A stretch of 64,000 nt of DNA from assembly GCF_036370855.1 (NCBI RefSeq), contig NC_088100.1:105028887-105092886 (forward strand), in the 5' to 3' direction. Shown piece after piece: positions 27,134-41,600 of this stretch. This stretch comes from Dromaius novaehollandiae (lineage: Eukaryota > Chordata > Aves > Casuariiformes > Dromaiidae). Under the pieces are notes generated by a model. That model saw nothing but the letters and a program-made list of their open reading frames with translations, was not told where the DNA came from and made no database searches. How positions within the stretch are numbered: position 1 is the stretch's first letter; each line of letters begins with the position of its first letter. A program made the translations under genes and the position numbers.

Positions 27134-27950
27134 ACAGAATCACAGAAGGGTTGAGGTTGGAAGGGACCTCTGGAGATCATCTAGTCCAATCCTCCTGCTC
27201 AAGCAGGGTCACCTAGAGCATGTTTCCAAGGATTTTCTCCTGACAGCTTTTGAGTATCTCCAAGGAAGGAGACTCCACAACCCCTCTGGGTAACCTGTTC
27301 CAGTGCTCTGTTACCCTCACAGTAGAGGTTTTTTCTCATGTGCCGATGGAACTTCCTGTGCTTCAGTTTGTGCCCATTGCCTCTCTTCCTGTTACTGGGC
27401 ACCACTGAAGAGAGTCTGACCCCATCCTCTCTACACCTTTCCTTCAGATACTTAAATGCATAAGATCCCCCCTCAGCCTTCTCCAGGCTGAACAGTCCCA
27501 GCTCTCTCAGCCTTTCTTCATAAGAGAGGTGCTCTGGTCCCTTAATCTTCTTAGTAACCCTCTGCTGGACTTGCTCCAGTAGCTCCATGTCTCTTGTATT
27601 GGGGAGACCAGAACTGGACACAGTACTCCAGATGTGGCTTCACCAGAGCTGAGTAGCAGGAGAGGATCACCTCCCTTGATGTGCTGGCAATGCTCTTCCT
27701 AAGGCGACCCAGGATATCATTGGCCTTCTTGGCCCCAAGGTCACATTGCTAGCTCATGGTCATCCTGCAGTCCACCAGGACCCCCAGGTCCTTCCCTGCA
27801 GAGCTGCTTTCCAGCAGGTCAGCCCCCAGCCTGTACTGGTGCATGGGGTTATTCCTCCCTAGGTGAAGGACTTTGCACTTCCCTTTGTTGAACTTCATGA
27901 GGTTCCTCTCTGCCCATCTCTCCAGTTTGTCAAGGTCCCTCTGACCTGTG
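27134..27950 (-). mobile_element. CR1 LINE, 5'-truncated, minus orientation
   Basis: A clear avian CR1 copy of about 0.8 kb. The plus strand begins with ACAGAATC and ACAGAAGG, the reverse complement of the 8-bp repeats that end CR1, followed by 'ggttggaagggacctctgg' and 'gatcatctagtccaatcc'. On the minus strand the body translates in pieces to the CR1 reverse transcriptase C-terminal region and tail: ...[20 protein letters not shown]..., ...[20 protein letters not shown]..., then ...MELLEQVQQRVTKKI... and ...HLSYEERLRELGLFSLEKAE.... Frameshifts and stops break it, and the endonuclease and most of the reverse transcriptase are absent, so it is a dead 5'-truncated copy. It is far better preserved than the one at 800-2080. 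The upper edge is approximate. No target-site duplication is expected for CR1. Confidence 0.95.
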
Positions 27951-30900
27951 CATCTGTGTAAGAAAAGAGTAAATAAAACTGAATTGGGGTAAAGTGTTTG
28001 TTGACCGTAGAGGAGACAGAATCTATGCATTTAGTCATACACGTCCTCTTCCAGTATCAGGGCTGCCCCTTCTTCCCTTTGCTTCTGATGACAGACATTT
28101 ACCATGGCCACTGTTCCTTTCTGCTCGTGTTAGATGAAATCTACTTGTACGCAAATACAGTAACCAGAGAACTGACAAGATGCAGCGTCTTGTCTTCTCC
28201 CAGCTCCATTCCCCAACTCGTGATCTTCTTATTTTGAGCATTTCTATAAAGGCCCACTAATCTTCAGTGTTCCTAACCAATGTGGCAATCTTATAATCAA
28301 GAACTGGGATTCTTCCCACGGCTATGCAAAGATCCTGAGAGTGTCCATGCATCAGCAAAGCCTGAGCTAAACCAGCAACAGCAACACATATAAAGATAGC
28401 AGAAATCGCATGAGGAGCAGGGACTTAAGGATGTTTGTTTCACATGATGCTGTATAGCCAAATACTCCTGCCTATAAAAAAAAGTACATGCAAAACACTG
28501 TTAGTTTGATAAGAATGACAGATTTTTACTCATTTAAAACAAACTAAACATTCCTGAAAACAGCTGGAACCTGTTTGATATATTAGCCCATAGCGAGGGC
28601 TGGGCAGCAGTGAGAGAGCTCCAAAGACACTGAAAACCTTCCTTTTGAAACTGCCAAATTGAACACTAGCTTTTTATTCCAAAAACTGTCCCCTCTTCCC
28701 CCTCCCCACAGCAGCAAAAGTGCACTTTAGAGGCTTGACTACTGCAGATGTTTATGGAAATAAAACATTCTTGGGTAGACTGCCAATATGCTTTAGCCCC
28801 CCTGTGGAGGACCGATCTCTATAAAAGTAACTCAGTCCATATTTTCTCAGCCTTTGACCACTCTGTTCAGAAAAACAACAAGGAGAAAAAGTAGTAAGTT
28901 CAATGAGCAACAGATCTGTTCAGTGGAAATAACTTTATCTGGATACTTATATTGCCTCCCTTACCAAAATATCTTGAGTGAGTCAAATTTACCTTTGTAC
29001 AAACATCACATGATGTTAACTTTATTACCAAATCAAACCAGATGAGGCTGAACCACCAGACAAAAAATGAAAAATCTGCAGCATGTAATCTCAAGCTCCT
29101 TCCAAAACTATATACATAGCACCAAAGTAATACTCTTACACATTTCTCTACCATTTAAGCCTTGCTTTAGATATTAAGCAACGTCATATTTATCAGTACC
29201 CTAATTCATAAATGGAGAATGTTAAGAATTATGGACTAAGCCTCAACTAAGTCATTGGAATTAAAGCAGGGTTGTAAGAGTTTTAATACCTGATGAATGT
29301 GTTTACATGCCTCTTTTTTTTACTTAGTGCAGACAGAAAAGCTTTTTCTGAGGGATAATTTAGTCCACCTAAATTAGGTTTCTTTTGAGAACAGATCAGA
29401 GGAGCCACCCACCTAATGCTTCTAGTCTTGACTGATTCTTTGAGATTTGTATCTTCATTTCCTCATCTGAATACTAATGTATCAGACATATCTTACTTTG
29501 ACATAAATAATATTCTAAACTTTATGGATGTATAAGATTTGTGCCCTCTGAATCAAATACCTACCATATTGCAAAATTTATTGGTGCATTTTATATTTAA
29601 ATGTTTACTACTGTAATTAATATTAAATAATTTTCAGCCAACTATACCAGATGAAAGTAGCAAGTAAATCATTTAAACTGGCTTTGGACTACACTTAAGT
29701 GATACTCTACCAAGTATGACATTTTTGTTCTATGGATGAGTGATTTACAGCCAATAAGATGAAATTCAAAACTGAATATTCATAATTTAAAACATAACTT
29801 ATTTTGATTAGTTACAAGCCACATCTTCAACTAACATAAAGACAACATAATACTATTGTTTTCACCACATCATGCAAACCATATCCATTGGCTTGAAGAC
29901 TCCTACTGACTCAAATCACAGCTGAAGATCTAGCTCACAATTTAGAAATCACTGAAAAACATTTAAGCCTTCGAACTTAATATTTGCTTGTGTTCATGCT
30001 ATAAAACTCAATGACTATAATAGTCATGGAAAATTAACGCTGAAGGGGCAGAGACTAATTTAGAATGAATTTGCTTTAAACATGGATGAAGACAATTCAT
30101 TTGCCTGATTGCCTAGAGAAATGAAGTTTTGGATGATGAAATTGAGGCCAGCTGTTGAGAGAACAGGAAACTCAAAAAAACCCTGGAAGAATACTAGGGT
30201 GAAGACAGAGGCAAGAGTCAGCAATGATGAGAAAAAAAATGTTCAATTTTTATATGGAAAAAATGAAGAAAGAATCTTGGGGCAAACTAAAACACTAATT
30301 CATATGAAGAACTGAATATTAAATTATTAGAAGTTTTCAGCATAAAAAGTGACTGAATAAATTATTAAAGATATTTCTAGTTATTCTTCTGCTTTATAAC
30401 TACTTGGAAACCTTCTGAATAGACCATCATGCAATATTCTTTGGGTGAAATTTAGTTGTTTCCTTTTAAATTTACTGCTGCAGCCTAGTCTGTTCCACCT
30501 CCGTATGGTCACCAGGCTGCCACAAGCAGACTCAACCTCAGCATCCACACACACTTCTAGGAAAATGTAGTTTGAATGTGGTCTATTACTTGTCTTTTAG
30601 ACCTAGGACCACACATTTGTAGGCTCAGATCTCTGACACGAATCCTTGACAAATCAGAGTCAACCGGCCAGCTATCTTCCAACACCAGCAGCTGCCTGAG
30701 GAACTCGGAGCTTTGTTTGCAGTCTGGATCACATCTGCACCTTGCAGACACAACCCATCAAATTTGCTGTAGTCATTAGGGGCTTATAGTTGAACCTTTC
30801 TGAAGTCAAGGTCGCAGGCAATGAACAAAGCGGGGAAAAAACAAGAGAATAACAGCTCAAGCTGCAGAAACTTTGCTTTCAAAAACACTCAAATACCACA

Positions 30901-33900
30901 GATCTTTTAAAACAAAAGCAGATGAAAAATGCACTCTTCTTTAGTCCGGTCTCTTCCCAGTTAGCATAGACTATACATACCTTAAGCTCCATTTTTCCCA
31001 GAACAGAAAGCTTGAAGGAGTCTGTACCTTTGAGATAGGTATTCAAGTCAATTACATTTTAGTAAATATATTTTTAAAAGGATACTCTTTCAAAACCCAG
31101 AATCATGAGACAGTTGCCTTATGCTGTGGCATGATCATAATGTAAACAATTTGGCTTAAGCACTTGATAATTTGGTTTGCAAACCAACCTAAAACTGCAC
31201 AGCCTATCTAATGTATGAAAGTCTCTGAAATCCTCAACTACTACTCAGTACACCTTAAGGAGTAAAATAGCAAAATAAAACTATCTGGAGGTTTACACAG
31301 ATACCAGATGGGAGACTTAGAGAAATGTTGGCAGTTAGCAGCTAACACGAGGAAATCTGAAGGCCAATATGTGCAGACATTATGGCAAATAAGTTAAGTT
31401 GGTGGAAAGTAATCCTCACAATGAGATAACATAGCTTGTTCATATAATTATGATATTTGAAAAGTGTAGTAACTTCATTTAAATATCAAAATCTAGTCAG
31501 CATAAGCTATAATATTAATAGGCTGAGTAAAGAGAATAAATAGTTTTATCCTATTTAATCATAAATGTGGTTTAATGACCTTTATCTGATTATATGAGCA
31601 GCCCGAGCAACAATATTAAATGAATAAATAGAATATGAAAAGATTGTTAGCAGATAAGCTGCTTGCAAATTTCTAAATTAAATGTAGTTGGGAGGGGGGC
31701 TCTGTCATATTTAGTAGTAATACATATTCAAAACTAAGATAACTGCACAGGTGCTGCACCTGATCCTGTTACTGCTGAAATTCTGTGGGAAACCTCTCAT
31801 TCAGCTTCTCAGTGGGAACTAAAGGATTTTTCAGGAGAGATGCTGGTTTGGCCCTTAGTCACATTGAGTTAACTTTCTCCAACACATGTAGAAAGATGCT
31901 AAAACCTGAAAAAGGTTTATAACTAGTAGTATTTTCTTTGTTATGCACATTACATAGTTATCATTACATAATTCTCTAATGTGCTTGACCTCGAGCATGC
32001 AAAAAATCAAAGTTGCATTCTTAAGTTTGGACTAAGCCTGTTTCTTTTCCCAGGTGGACAATGCACTACTTCGTACAACTTGTTGCACCTTGTCCATTTG
32101 TATAGTCCCATATGTGTTTTCTCAGGAAAAACACCAGCTTTGAAAGATATCACCCTTCCTCCCTCCCACCACAATTTTTTCCTTTTACTGTTTTTCCTAC
32201 CCTTCCTTTGCCTACCTGTTTGTGCATCCGCACCTTGAACTTACTTGGCAACCTGATTTGCTTAGAGCAAAAATTTTTAGACAACGTGTTTTTTAGCCAG
32301 ATCAGTTCCCCGGTCTTGTTCACAGCACCATCACAGAAACAGTTCTGCTGACACACCTGAACAGGCAAATAATTTAGATTCATACTTCTGCCATAGACAG
32401 ACCTTCACCTTTAGTCAAGGTGCCTGATAACATTCTAAACAGGCTTGATTAGTAAAACAAAAATAATATATTAAAGAAATTCTCAAATGTAGATGTTATC
32501 CCAGAATGACACTGGCTGTATGATCAGGACAGATAATGTTTTATCCTGGCTTATAGATATATTTGCATCTAGAGATCAAAATGAGAATTTTATCCCATTG
32601 GCAAGTATAGAATCCATTTTTTAATGGGAAAAGAGTTACAGCATGGAGTCTATCTTTGTAAAAGATTTATACACATATGTATCTCAGATACAGCAGAAAA
32701 ATAAAATATTGGAGGCAAATAGATGAGCCTTAATAAATGTGACTGACATTTTATCCTTGCAAGTTTTCTAAGTCTGGAATACTCTACAGGTGGCTCCTCT
32801 ACCTAGAAATTTTTCCCAGTCCTCTGAAAATAAGTTTCCATTCTTTCAGAGTTACCTGCTCAAGTCAGTCAAGGAAAGCAACAGTTCTCCTCACCAGCTG
32901 GCAATTTTCTAAAAGAAAAACTCCACTGAGCACTAGTGAGGCCATCTCCAATGTAACATTTGTTCTCCCTTCCCTTGCTCTGTCTCCTAAAAGGAGCTTA
33001 ACTGAGGTTCATCATTTTCTGGATACAACTGCTTTTGGTCTTAAATAAGATATTTAAGTCTGTAGAACAGAGTATGTGACAGATTCATGATATTTCACTA
33101 AAGAATTTTTATTTTAATTGTAACAATAGATTTCTACTAGTGAAACAAATATTTAACACTCAACCCATATATGTCCGTCTCAAAACAACTTATATATGCA
33201 ATATGAACCAGAAAACATTTTGTATTTCATTATACATTTAATCTTGAAATGTCATATTAAAATTTAAATATATTCACATTTGCATACAGTAATGAAAAAA
33301 TTAATTCTGATATTCACAGAACAATGAAACTCACATTTCTATAGAATTTTATTCCCTTATCCTCCTTTTTCATCATCAGTATCCCTGGCTTCCCCTTCCA
33401 TATCTTTTAAATCACCCTGACCATACCTTCAGCTTCCTGCCTTGACTTCAATGGGAAGCTTCTCTGAAACTTCTCACACATGATTGCCAGTCAACAAGCA
33501 AACAAAATAACATTGAGCTTCAAGCTTTCTCTCAAAAAGGGCATTAATTTGAGCCTCTCCGTCTAGCTGTGAGGTTTCATGAAACTTGTCAGACTGAATA
33601 CCATCAAAATTTTTACCCTCTCCTGCTCCCCCTGCCAACACAGGTTGAAATAGGCCAATGGGTTATGAAGTTGCTGGAAAGAGAGTAGCTAGAAATTACT
33701 ACTGTCTCAGCCTTACAGTTTTCTAAGAAAGCAAAGCTTCCTTCTTGCATACACGGCAAGAACAGATGTTTAATGCTTCCTATCCTGCTTTGTGGCCTAC
33801 TAAATGTATTTGTTTGGGAAAAAATAAATGACAAATTGACTTTTAGATTAATAGCTACCATATTGGTAATGTACAAATCACTTTTAACAGCCACTATTAA

Positions 33901-36900
33901 CTTGGTAAAGAGAAGCTTGCTAACTGGTCTTTAATTAAGTACACTTAATGACCTTAAGGGGATTAGTAGTCTTGTCTGATAATCAATAAGCATGGCAAGA
34001 TTGCTGCCCCATAGACAGAGGCTAGAGAACAAAATTAATCTTTGCAGATTAGTTCTACCTAGTTTGGTTTGTTTGCTGAAGACTTTCAAAATTACTTCAG
34101 CTTAATGTATTTATGAAAATCAGAATAGAAGATGTTTTACAAAAGATTTTTCCTCATTTATCCTGTGTTAAAATGGCATGCATGCTTGCTAAGGCAATCC
34201 TACATTCTCAGCAGCAGTTAGTGCAGATCAGTTTAGAAGAAATTAAAAAGAATGGATACTCACATCACAGTCCCCAGAGAAAGCAGAAGGCTCAATGAAA
34301 GGACATTGAAGACAGTACCTAAAAGACCTGAAGCGAAATATTGCCCCACAAAAGTTTATAAAATAAACCTGGGTGTGATCAAGACTTCATTCTTCAAGTC
34401 CAATGCAAGCCCTGTGGCTGACCCACCATGCGAGACCTGACTGCCTTCACCTGCTTGTGTTTCGGTTTCCCTTCCATGTTTCAGTTGAATCACAGCCATC
34501 CCAGCAGCTAAAAATAGCCATGGGAACACCTGATCTTCATGCCTTATTCTCATTATGCCTCCCATTGAAAACCAGCAGATAGCAAGCTTTTCAGATCAAA
34601 TGCTGCTGCTTTCCTGTGATAGCTGGGGGATCTTTCAGCCATCCATAAATGCACATATCTTCCATCAACCAGCCTTCCTCAGCTCCTTGGAGAGCCACAT
34701 CTTCTCTTCTCTGTTCCCCTTCACTGCCTTATCGTCCCTCTTCTGTTCCCCACAAAATAATCACAATTCAAGCTCTAGCAAAGCCAGTTTTCTCCAGCCT
34801 AATATACTTAATTTTTTTGATGCATCCCCCAGCTACTCATCTCTACCAAGCCAGAATTCCCCTAAACCACAAATGCCTGGAAATGCTGGTAGCACAGCAA
34901 CACCATCCTTGATACTCCAGCTCTTATGCCCCAGCCTCTTCAGAGAGTACCCGAGCAAACTGTTTCTCCTTCCTCACAGGTGTCCCACCTTAGCAGGTGA
35001 GCTGGGGCTCCACTTGGAGGGAGCCCTGGGTGTTGTGCTCTTCCATCACATATGAAATAGTCTGTATAAAGAAATTGTTTTTCTCATTCTGTATATAAGC
35101 TTGTGCTCACTCAGGAACTGACAGAAAGAAAGTATTGTGCACTAATTTGTGTGCAGGACATGCTTCAAACCAAGACAGACTTTGGCCCTATGCACCTATC
35201 TCTACTGTGGATAAGGCATAGCAATGTTATACTTTTGAAAAGGCTCTTTCCTATTTTCCAAGCACGTGAAAAGAGAGACATGAAGGTACAATTTTCTTTC
35301 TAGGGCTCCTCGTGCCACCCTCAGGATGTATGCCACCTTCCAACATACAGATTCATCCCTCCAGTTTGAGGGTTGATGTTCCAAAAATTTAAAAAAGTCA
35401 GCAAGCATTACATTTAAATGACACAGATTCTCTTCCCACAAGTGTAAAATGCAAAGAACAGTGAGAACCAGCAAAAACATTCACTCTTCTAAATGACTCT
35501 TATGTTTTAGGTAGGAATTTATATGATAGCTTCATAGAAAAAAACATTTATGTTTAGGAGTGGTTTGGAAACTACCTCTGGTTCTTCCCTTTTCTCTCTA
35601 GAACTCCTCCCTAGGTCTTCTACTTCTCAAGTGTCATGCATGCAGTAAATCAAGAGGCTTAACTGTAAAATAGAAGCCTCTGTAAGACATGTATATAGTA
35701 TATTGACAGTTATGCTGCCAGAGGTATAAGGATATTAAAACTGATTTCCAACAAGCTGAGGCCTTCTGCTTTCTCATTCTATGTCCCACAAATATATATT
35801 AATCTGACTCCCTAAACAGGGGTGATTAGCTTCCAAAAATAGCTGCTCATATAGAAGGTGGAACATAAAGCTCAGTTTGCCTTCACATAGTTCAACTTCA
35901 GCTGACAAAGTGCAAAAAACAGTTTGCATCCTGACCAGGATGAAACTCTATTGCTCTCAGTTTACAGGAGAGCCCTCCAACTTGATTAAACAGTTGGTAT
36001 ACCAAGACCTACAGATAAGACCTAACTCTTATTTCTATCCTCCCACTGTGTTTTTCTTAATTACATCTTACATTCCATGCTATACTTCAGCTTGTAAGGA
36101 TTTCAAGGCAAAGGCACATCAGCTGTACACACTTATAAAGTGTCTCATTGCCACCTCCATACTAATAATGACAAACCACACAGGTTTCAGTAGAGGCAGG
36201 TTTGTATGCAGGTTTTTAATCATAGTTAGAACAAACCACCAACCTGATATATTCAAAGAGGATCCTACTAACACGACTATTCTGCTTTGATATCACTCAG
36301 CCAGAGCCAGCACAGAGAAAAAAAAGCTGTATCACTGCAGAACAGAGCTTATCCACAAGCTCTAGAGCAATACTCACTCAATCTACCAAAAGCCTGGCTT
36401 TGCTCCTTTCTGCCTTAAATACCCAGGGGAGACCTCCTGTCCGACAGCCTAAGCCTCTGGGGGCTGTTGCTTACATTCGTGCCAGCTGAGGGCAAATTAG
36501 GGTAAAGCTCTGGCTCAGCACCCTGGAAGCCTCTCAATGTGCTCAGGTGCAAGCAAAGACCCAAACAGCCCTGTGGCTCCCGAGGGAGCCCAGCTGCGAC
36601 TGCCCTTCAGTCGGGGAATTGGCTAAGGGGAAAATGTGGGCCAGGACACTACAGCTCTTCAGAGCTCCCCAAATTGTTTTACCACTTAAACAAAACATTC
36701 AATATAACATTGCCCTGAATCTGGGTGTAGGGCAGGCCTTTCACTCTACCACAAAACCAAAGAGCAACATTTTTGTTTTCTATTATGATTCTTCTTTATC
36801 TCAGTGTCTGGCCTGCTACTTCTTTAGCTTTGTGGGCCCATTTCTTATTCTATACTGACTTTAGAAAAAAGGATAATAAGAAATGAATATAACTCCATTG

Positions 36901-39900
36901 ACTCCAATAGTGTTAGTTGTTATAAAACAGACATAACAAAATGGCAGGTTAGAGCCTTTCTCCTCTTCCCTGATTAGTTTTCTAGTCCTACATATATTCT
37001 TTCTCTCTTTCTGCCCATATGTTGGAGCTTTCTTTCTCCACAGCTGCATTTTCTTTCATATACACTTCTCATATCCTTTCTGTAGATTTTATCTCCCTCC
37101 TCTAACACGGTCACGACCTCCTCATCTTCAGATTCTTCCAAATCTATGAGCATGTTTGACGATTACTGTTTGCTACCATTTCTGGCCACTATAAATCTGT
37201 TCATATTAGCCAATAATGTAAACAATATATGGTCTGCTCCAGACCACCCTTGCTGTTGGCATAGCCTTTAAATTTTAAATACATTTTTAATGCATTTGGT
37301 AAGTTACTCATTGCCTTGCCAAAATGAAGTCTACTGAAATAAAGGGCAATTTGGCTGGGCCACAGTGCCAAGTACAAATAATTTATCTTTAAGCTGGAAC
37401 ATCTGTTAAGATCATTTGACTTCATGAATAACACTTCTAGATAGCTTCACTCCAAAGATCTTGTTGTGCTTTACAGGTATTTAGTCACATAGCTTCTGTC
37501 ACTTGCTTTTAAACATTGATGGAGTAAACAAGAAGGAATAATGCATCAGAGCAACGTGTTGTAATGATTCGGTTACGATGTACTGTAGCATTCACCAGAA
37601 TGCAATCCAAGTTGCTTAAGTGTCTCCAGCCTTCTATAATGAAGTTTCTGGAGTTTCTGGAGCCAGCTCAAATAGTAGGATGTTATGCCTTTGGAGTGGA
37701 TGGCATTACAATAGATCTGTGTTACTTATGTGAGGGTCTATGAAACTGGTGCTGTTAGGCCCATATATTTCTCAGACACAGCGTCTATCAGCAAACCTGT
37801 GCCAACCTGTACTTTTCATATAATTATCAGGATTCCAAGCATAGCTTCTGAAAACAAAAAAGGAATTGTGTGAAATTGGAAATAGTTCTGATCTCTTATC
37901 AGAAAAGGCCTTCTTTGATCATTTGACAAGACCAGTGCTGAGTTTTAAGTATTAATATGAAGAAATCAAACAACCTTTTGGCCTATGTTTGTTTCTTAAA
38001 ATATATATAAGAAAGCAAACCTTAGACACTTTAGCTGCCTCCATAGTAAGGCTTGTGTCTTAGGTTAACTGCTGCTTTTTGCACAAAATATTTTATATTA
38101 GGGTTCCTTGTACAAGAGTGCATTTTCTATGAATCAAGTGTGCTTAACTACATTGCAGATTTTCTCCCCATAAAATGCCAATAAGTAAATGGAAGCAGGG
38201 AAACAAGTTAGCTTTTCTTCATATTTAATATCATCTTTCTCTCTCCAACCTTTTCTGATGTAAGTCTGTAAAAAGTGGTGTTGTCCTAAAAGGATGTCAT
38301 GGAATCTCTTGATTTTCTGGGGGCTATAATCCACCTTTCAGGCAGGCTTTGTTATGCTGCTCTTGTGAAAAGGTTTTGTAGCATAAAGTGACCGACCTTA
38401 ATCTTTTCACATTGGGAGTTGAATTTTTTTTTTTCCTGAATCTTCTGGTTGTAAGACAGGGTCCATTTATATGTAAGATATAAGAATAGTCTGGCTCAGC
38501 AAGTAATTTAGAAAGACATTTGGTCAATGTAAAGGAGTGAGTGAGGGAGGGGGAGGGAATCCCCCTCACCATTGTACACTTTTGTCATGGTCACCTTGTG
38601 AGTGGGTCTATGTGTCTAGGTGACAAAAGAGCAAGGGAATCAATGTAGGAACTATGTAAAACCTCATATTGCAAGTATAGGCACATTTACTTCTTACAGC
38701 ATTATCAAAGCCCATCTTAACAATTTGCCTGAAGATTCATTCAACATGCCACAATCTCAAATATATCAAAGACAATTTTTTTTTGTTGCGGTAGTCAAAG
38801 GATAAGATATAAATGGGAGAGGGCAAAGAGTCATCAAAAGAAATTGAAGAACTTGTTCATTTTATTCCAATCTGAGATGCAAAGCAAAGCCAGTGCAGTG
38901 CTGTAGTTTGCTATGTCCTTCGCTGTTTCCTTATGGTGTGCAGAACTGGCCTCAAGAAGCTACCTATTCCCTTCCACAACTGTTTTTTTTTTTTTCCTGT
39001 CTGTAAAAAAAGATGGAATGCATGTAAAATAGCAGTCATCACCTGCATACATGGACTAATTTATTAATTCCCACAGTACTAGTGGGATGTGGGAACTCAT
39101 CTCCACTTTACAGATGGAAAAGAGCCAGTAAGTGGCTTGTCCACGTTCATGTAATCAAGCTGGAGTGGGACAGAGACTGATTATCATGAATTTTTGACTC
39201 ATTTGCCCCATTTCTACTCATTAGGAAAGACCTGTGGCTAGTTCACTGATGCTGCTGTAAGCTGTTCATGTTATACTCTGCAGACTGAAACTCAGCTGAA
39301 GCAGCCACTGGCACACAAGGCTCGTGCCACAGCTTCCACGGTACCTTGAGCAGAAAAAGGACCAAGGCAGGATGTGCCAGTATCTGGCTGATCTCAGTCT
39401 TCTGGAGTGATAGTTGATTGCCGGGGTAGCCAGACACTGGGGATTGGGCTGGTCTCCTGGGAATGGGGAAAGACAAAAGTGGCTTTAAACCACAGCACAG
39501 AGAGCCAAGAGAACGCCACCCTTTTCAGGAAAGAGCCCTTTCAGAGAAAGCTGGTGGCACTGAAGTGTCACAGATACTGCAGTGACAGCCAGAATAGAAA
39601 GGGTAAAAACAAGGATCTAGTGAGACTATACTACAGTGGGTTTTTTTAGTTTTTTTTTTCTTCAAGGAGGGAAGGGAGGGGGAATTTGGTAATGCAGCCT
39701 CTAGGTTTTTCCGTAGTACAAGAATCAGGTTGTATCAGATCCCCTGCCTTTTACTTTATTAACAAGCAGGACTGGTTTTTGCGTTGCTAGTGAGGCTGCT
39801 CTAGCTTGTGATGCCGACTATCAAGCCTGAGATTAGAGAGTCTGTGCTGTCCACTAAGTACCACTTACACTAATCTTCGTGATACACACAACCTCTATTC

Positions 39901-41144
39901 CAGCGCTTCCCTAGGGCCAGCCCCAAAAGGCTTAATGTTGCTGTTCTGGCTATTTCTTTCCAAGGAGAAGAAAAGTGTGGGCTAGGGCCCTGAGTACAGA
40001 GCTGCAAGCCAAGGGCTTTCAGCCTGCGCCTGTCCTGAGCTGCCCCTGCACCTTACAGTGGGTTGGCCAAAGTGCATTTTCTTAAAGGACCTTTATCATT
40101 TCCCCCCTTAATTCCAGTGGCAGCAGCAAACACATGGCACTTTCTTTTCAGAATCATGCCCCAAAAGTGTTCAGTACACAAGAAATTGCTATAGCGTTTT
40201 TAGGTTATTTCCTTGTTTCGGGATGGCATTGGTACAAGAGTGCTGGTTCTTAACGGAAGAAGACCGTGAGGTGAATGGAGGGGGAGAAGGCGAGGTGAAA
40301 AAGCTGAGGAGGGGGTTGTTCTTTGTCATTGCTTCTTTTATGATTGTTTTAAACTGCTGTACAATTAAGCTGAGCTACTTATTAAGTGAATGCTAATGGT
40401 TTTTGCAAACTGTTTCGATAGCAGAATGGGACAAACTGCAGGCAGAAACTGTTGGTGCTGTCTGGGAATCAAACCCGGCCTGAGGAGGAGATTTCACGTC
40501 TGCATGTAATATAGCTGAGTAATGCAGCTCAGCCTCAGTGGGTTGTAGACACTGATTCATTAAGACATTTTTATTATGGACAAATTATTCAGTGAAGGTT
40601 CAGATGAGGGTAAGAAGAAGAGAGACCTGTGTACCTGGCAAGTCCATGCGGCGGTAAGCTACTAGGCCACAGGAAGATGAGAGTGCTTTTGTTTCAGAAT
40701 ATAGAGACGTCCATGGGGATTCAGACACGGATTTTTTTTTTCTTTTTCTTTTTTTTTAAATTTAAATAAGAATAGCGGTGACGAAGGAAGCTACTCATGA
40801 TTTTATGCAGTTTTCCCATTAAGTGCCATAGAGAAGCCATATAGACTCAAAGTTAACCCCTGGCAAGTAATACTGGCACTTTTGTGGCTTCTTTGCAGCC
40901 TCATGTGAGTGTTGTGCCCTTATTGACTTCCTTTTACTGCCAGTCCCTCACCTTGTGGACATCCCCAATGAAGCTGTGAAATTAGACAGAGCATGGTAGA
41001 TTGAACTGGAGAGTGTGAGGAGTGCAATTTTTTTTCAAAAGCTCTTGTGATTTAAAAGTATTTTTTCTTTAACCCTCCTTTCGCTTGCCATTAACTTTCT
41101 AAGTCTCTCTCTAAAAAGCATGCAGATGAGGCACCTCAGAGGGC
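27951..41144. other. Intergenic, no gene recognised
   Basis: AT-rich unique-looking sequence between the CR1 and the orphan CpG island. Blocks near 31500-31700 and 33900-34020 are rich in homeodomain-like TAAT motifs and look like conserved non-coding sequence, which is only an impression. A pyrimidine-rich stretch at 34640-34990 keeps one frame open for 166 codons from an ATG at 34555, with low-complexity Ser/Pro/Leu content. T-rich runs lie near 38984 and 40732-40757. No supportable gene. Confidence 0.6.
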
Positions 41145-41600
41145 CAGAGCAGTGCGCGAAGTCTGCAGACCTTGTATGCATTGCTTGCCAAGAGGGTTTG
41201 TGAAGAGCGGCCCCTCGGACGCAGTCAGCTGGCACGTCTGGCTGCCGGGGCCCCAAGGCTCTCCGGCAGCCCCAGGCTGCGCCCGTCTGGGGCAAGACGG
41301 CCGTGCACAGCCGCAGCCCGGCTCTCGGCATTCGCGCGAAGCCGGCGAGCACAGCAGCGCCCGGCAGTTTGACAGGCGGCTGTGGCAGCAACAGCGGCAC
41401 TGGCTGACGGGAGGGACAAGGCCCCGCGCCGGTACCGCGGTACAGGGCTGGCGTTCAGGCTGCAGGACCGTCTGCGGTCCCAGACAGCCGCCCCCGAAGT
41501 GGAGCCGAATCACTGGCTAAGTCCGGCAGCGGCGCCTCCAGGAGCACCAGGCTCGACTGGAGCAGCTGTGAAGGAAATTGCACGAACGGAGATTTAGTGT
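41145..41600. promoter_or_regulatory. Orphan CpG island between USH2A and ESRRG
   Basis: About 450 bp of CpG-dense, GC-rich sequence isolated in AT-rich DNA, 26 kb upstream of the USH2A promoter island and 7.6 kb beyond the ESRRG stop codon. Several overlapping ORFs on both strands are explained by base composition, since none resembles a known protein. Such islands usually mark promoters or Polycomb-type regulatory elements. A weak plus-strand donor, CAGCG|gtaata at 41751, and a strong candidate exon at 42697 make a plus-strand non-coding RNA promoter plausible. Whether it is active is unknown. Confidence 0.65.

Noticed and set aside
27199..28030. Minus-strand ORFs resembling reverse transcriptase C-terminus
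   Set aside because: Part of the truncated CR1 copy, with breaks, not a host gene.
41035..41597. Up to six overlapping ORFs around the orphan CpG island
   Set aside because: Composition effect; mutually overlapping frames on both strands with no recognisable domain.
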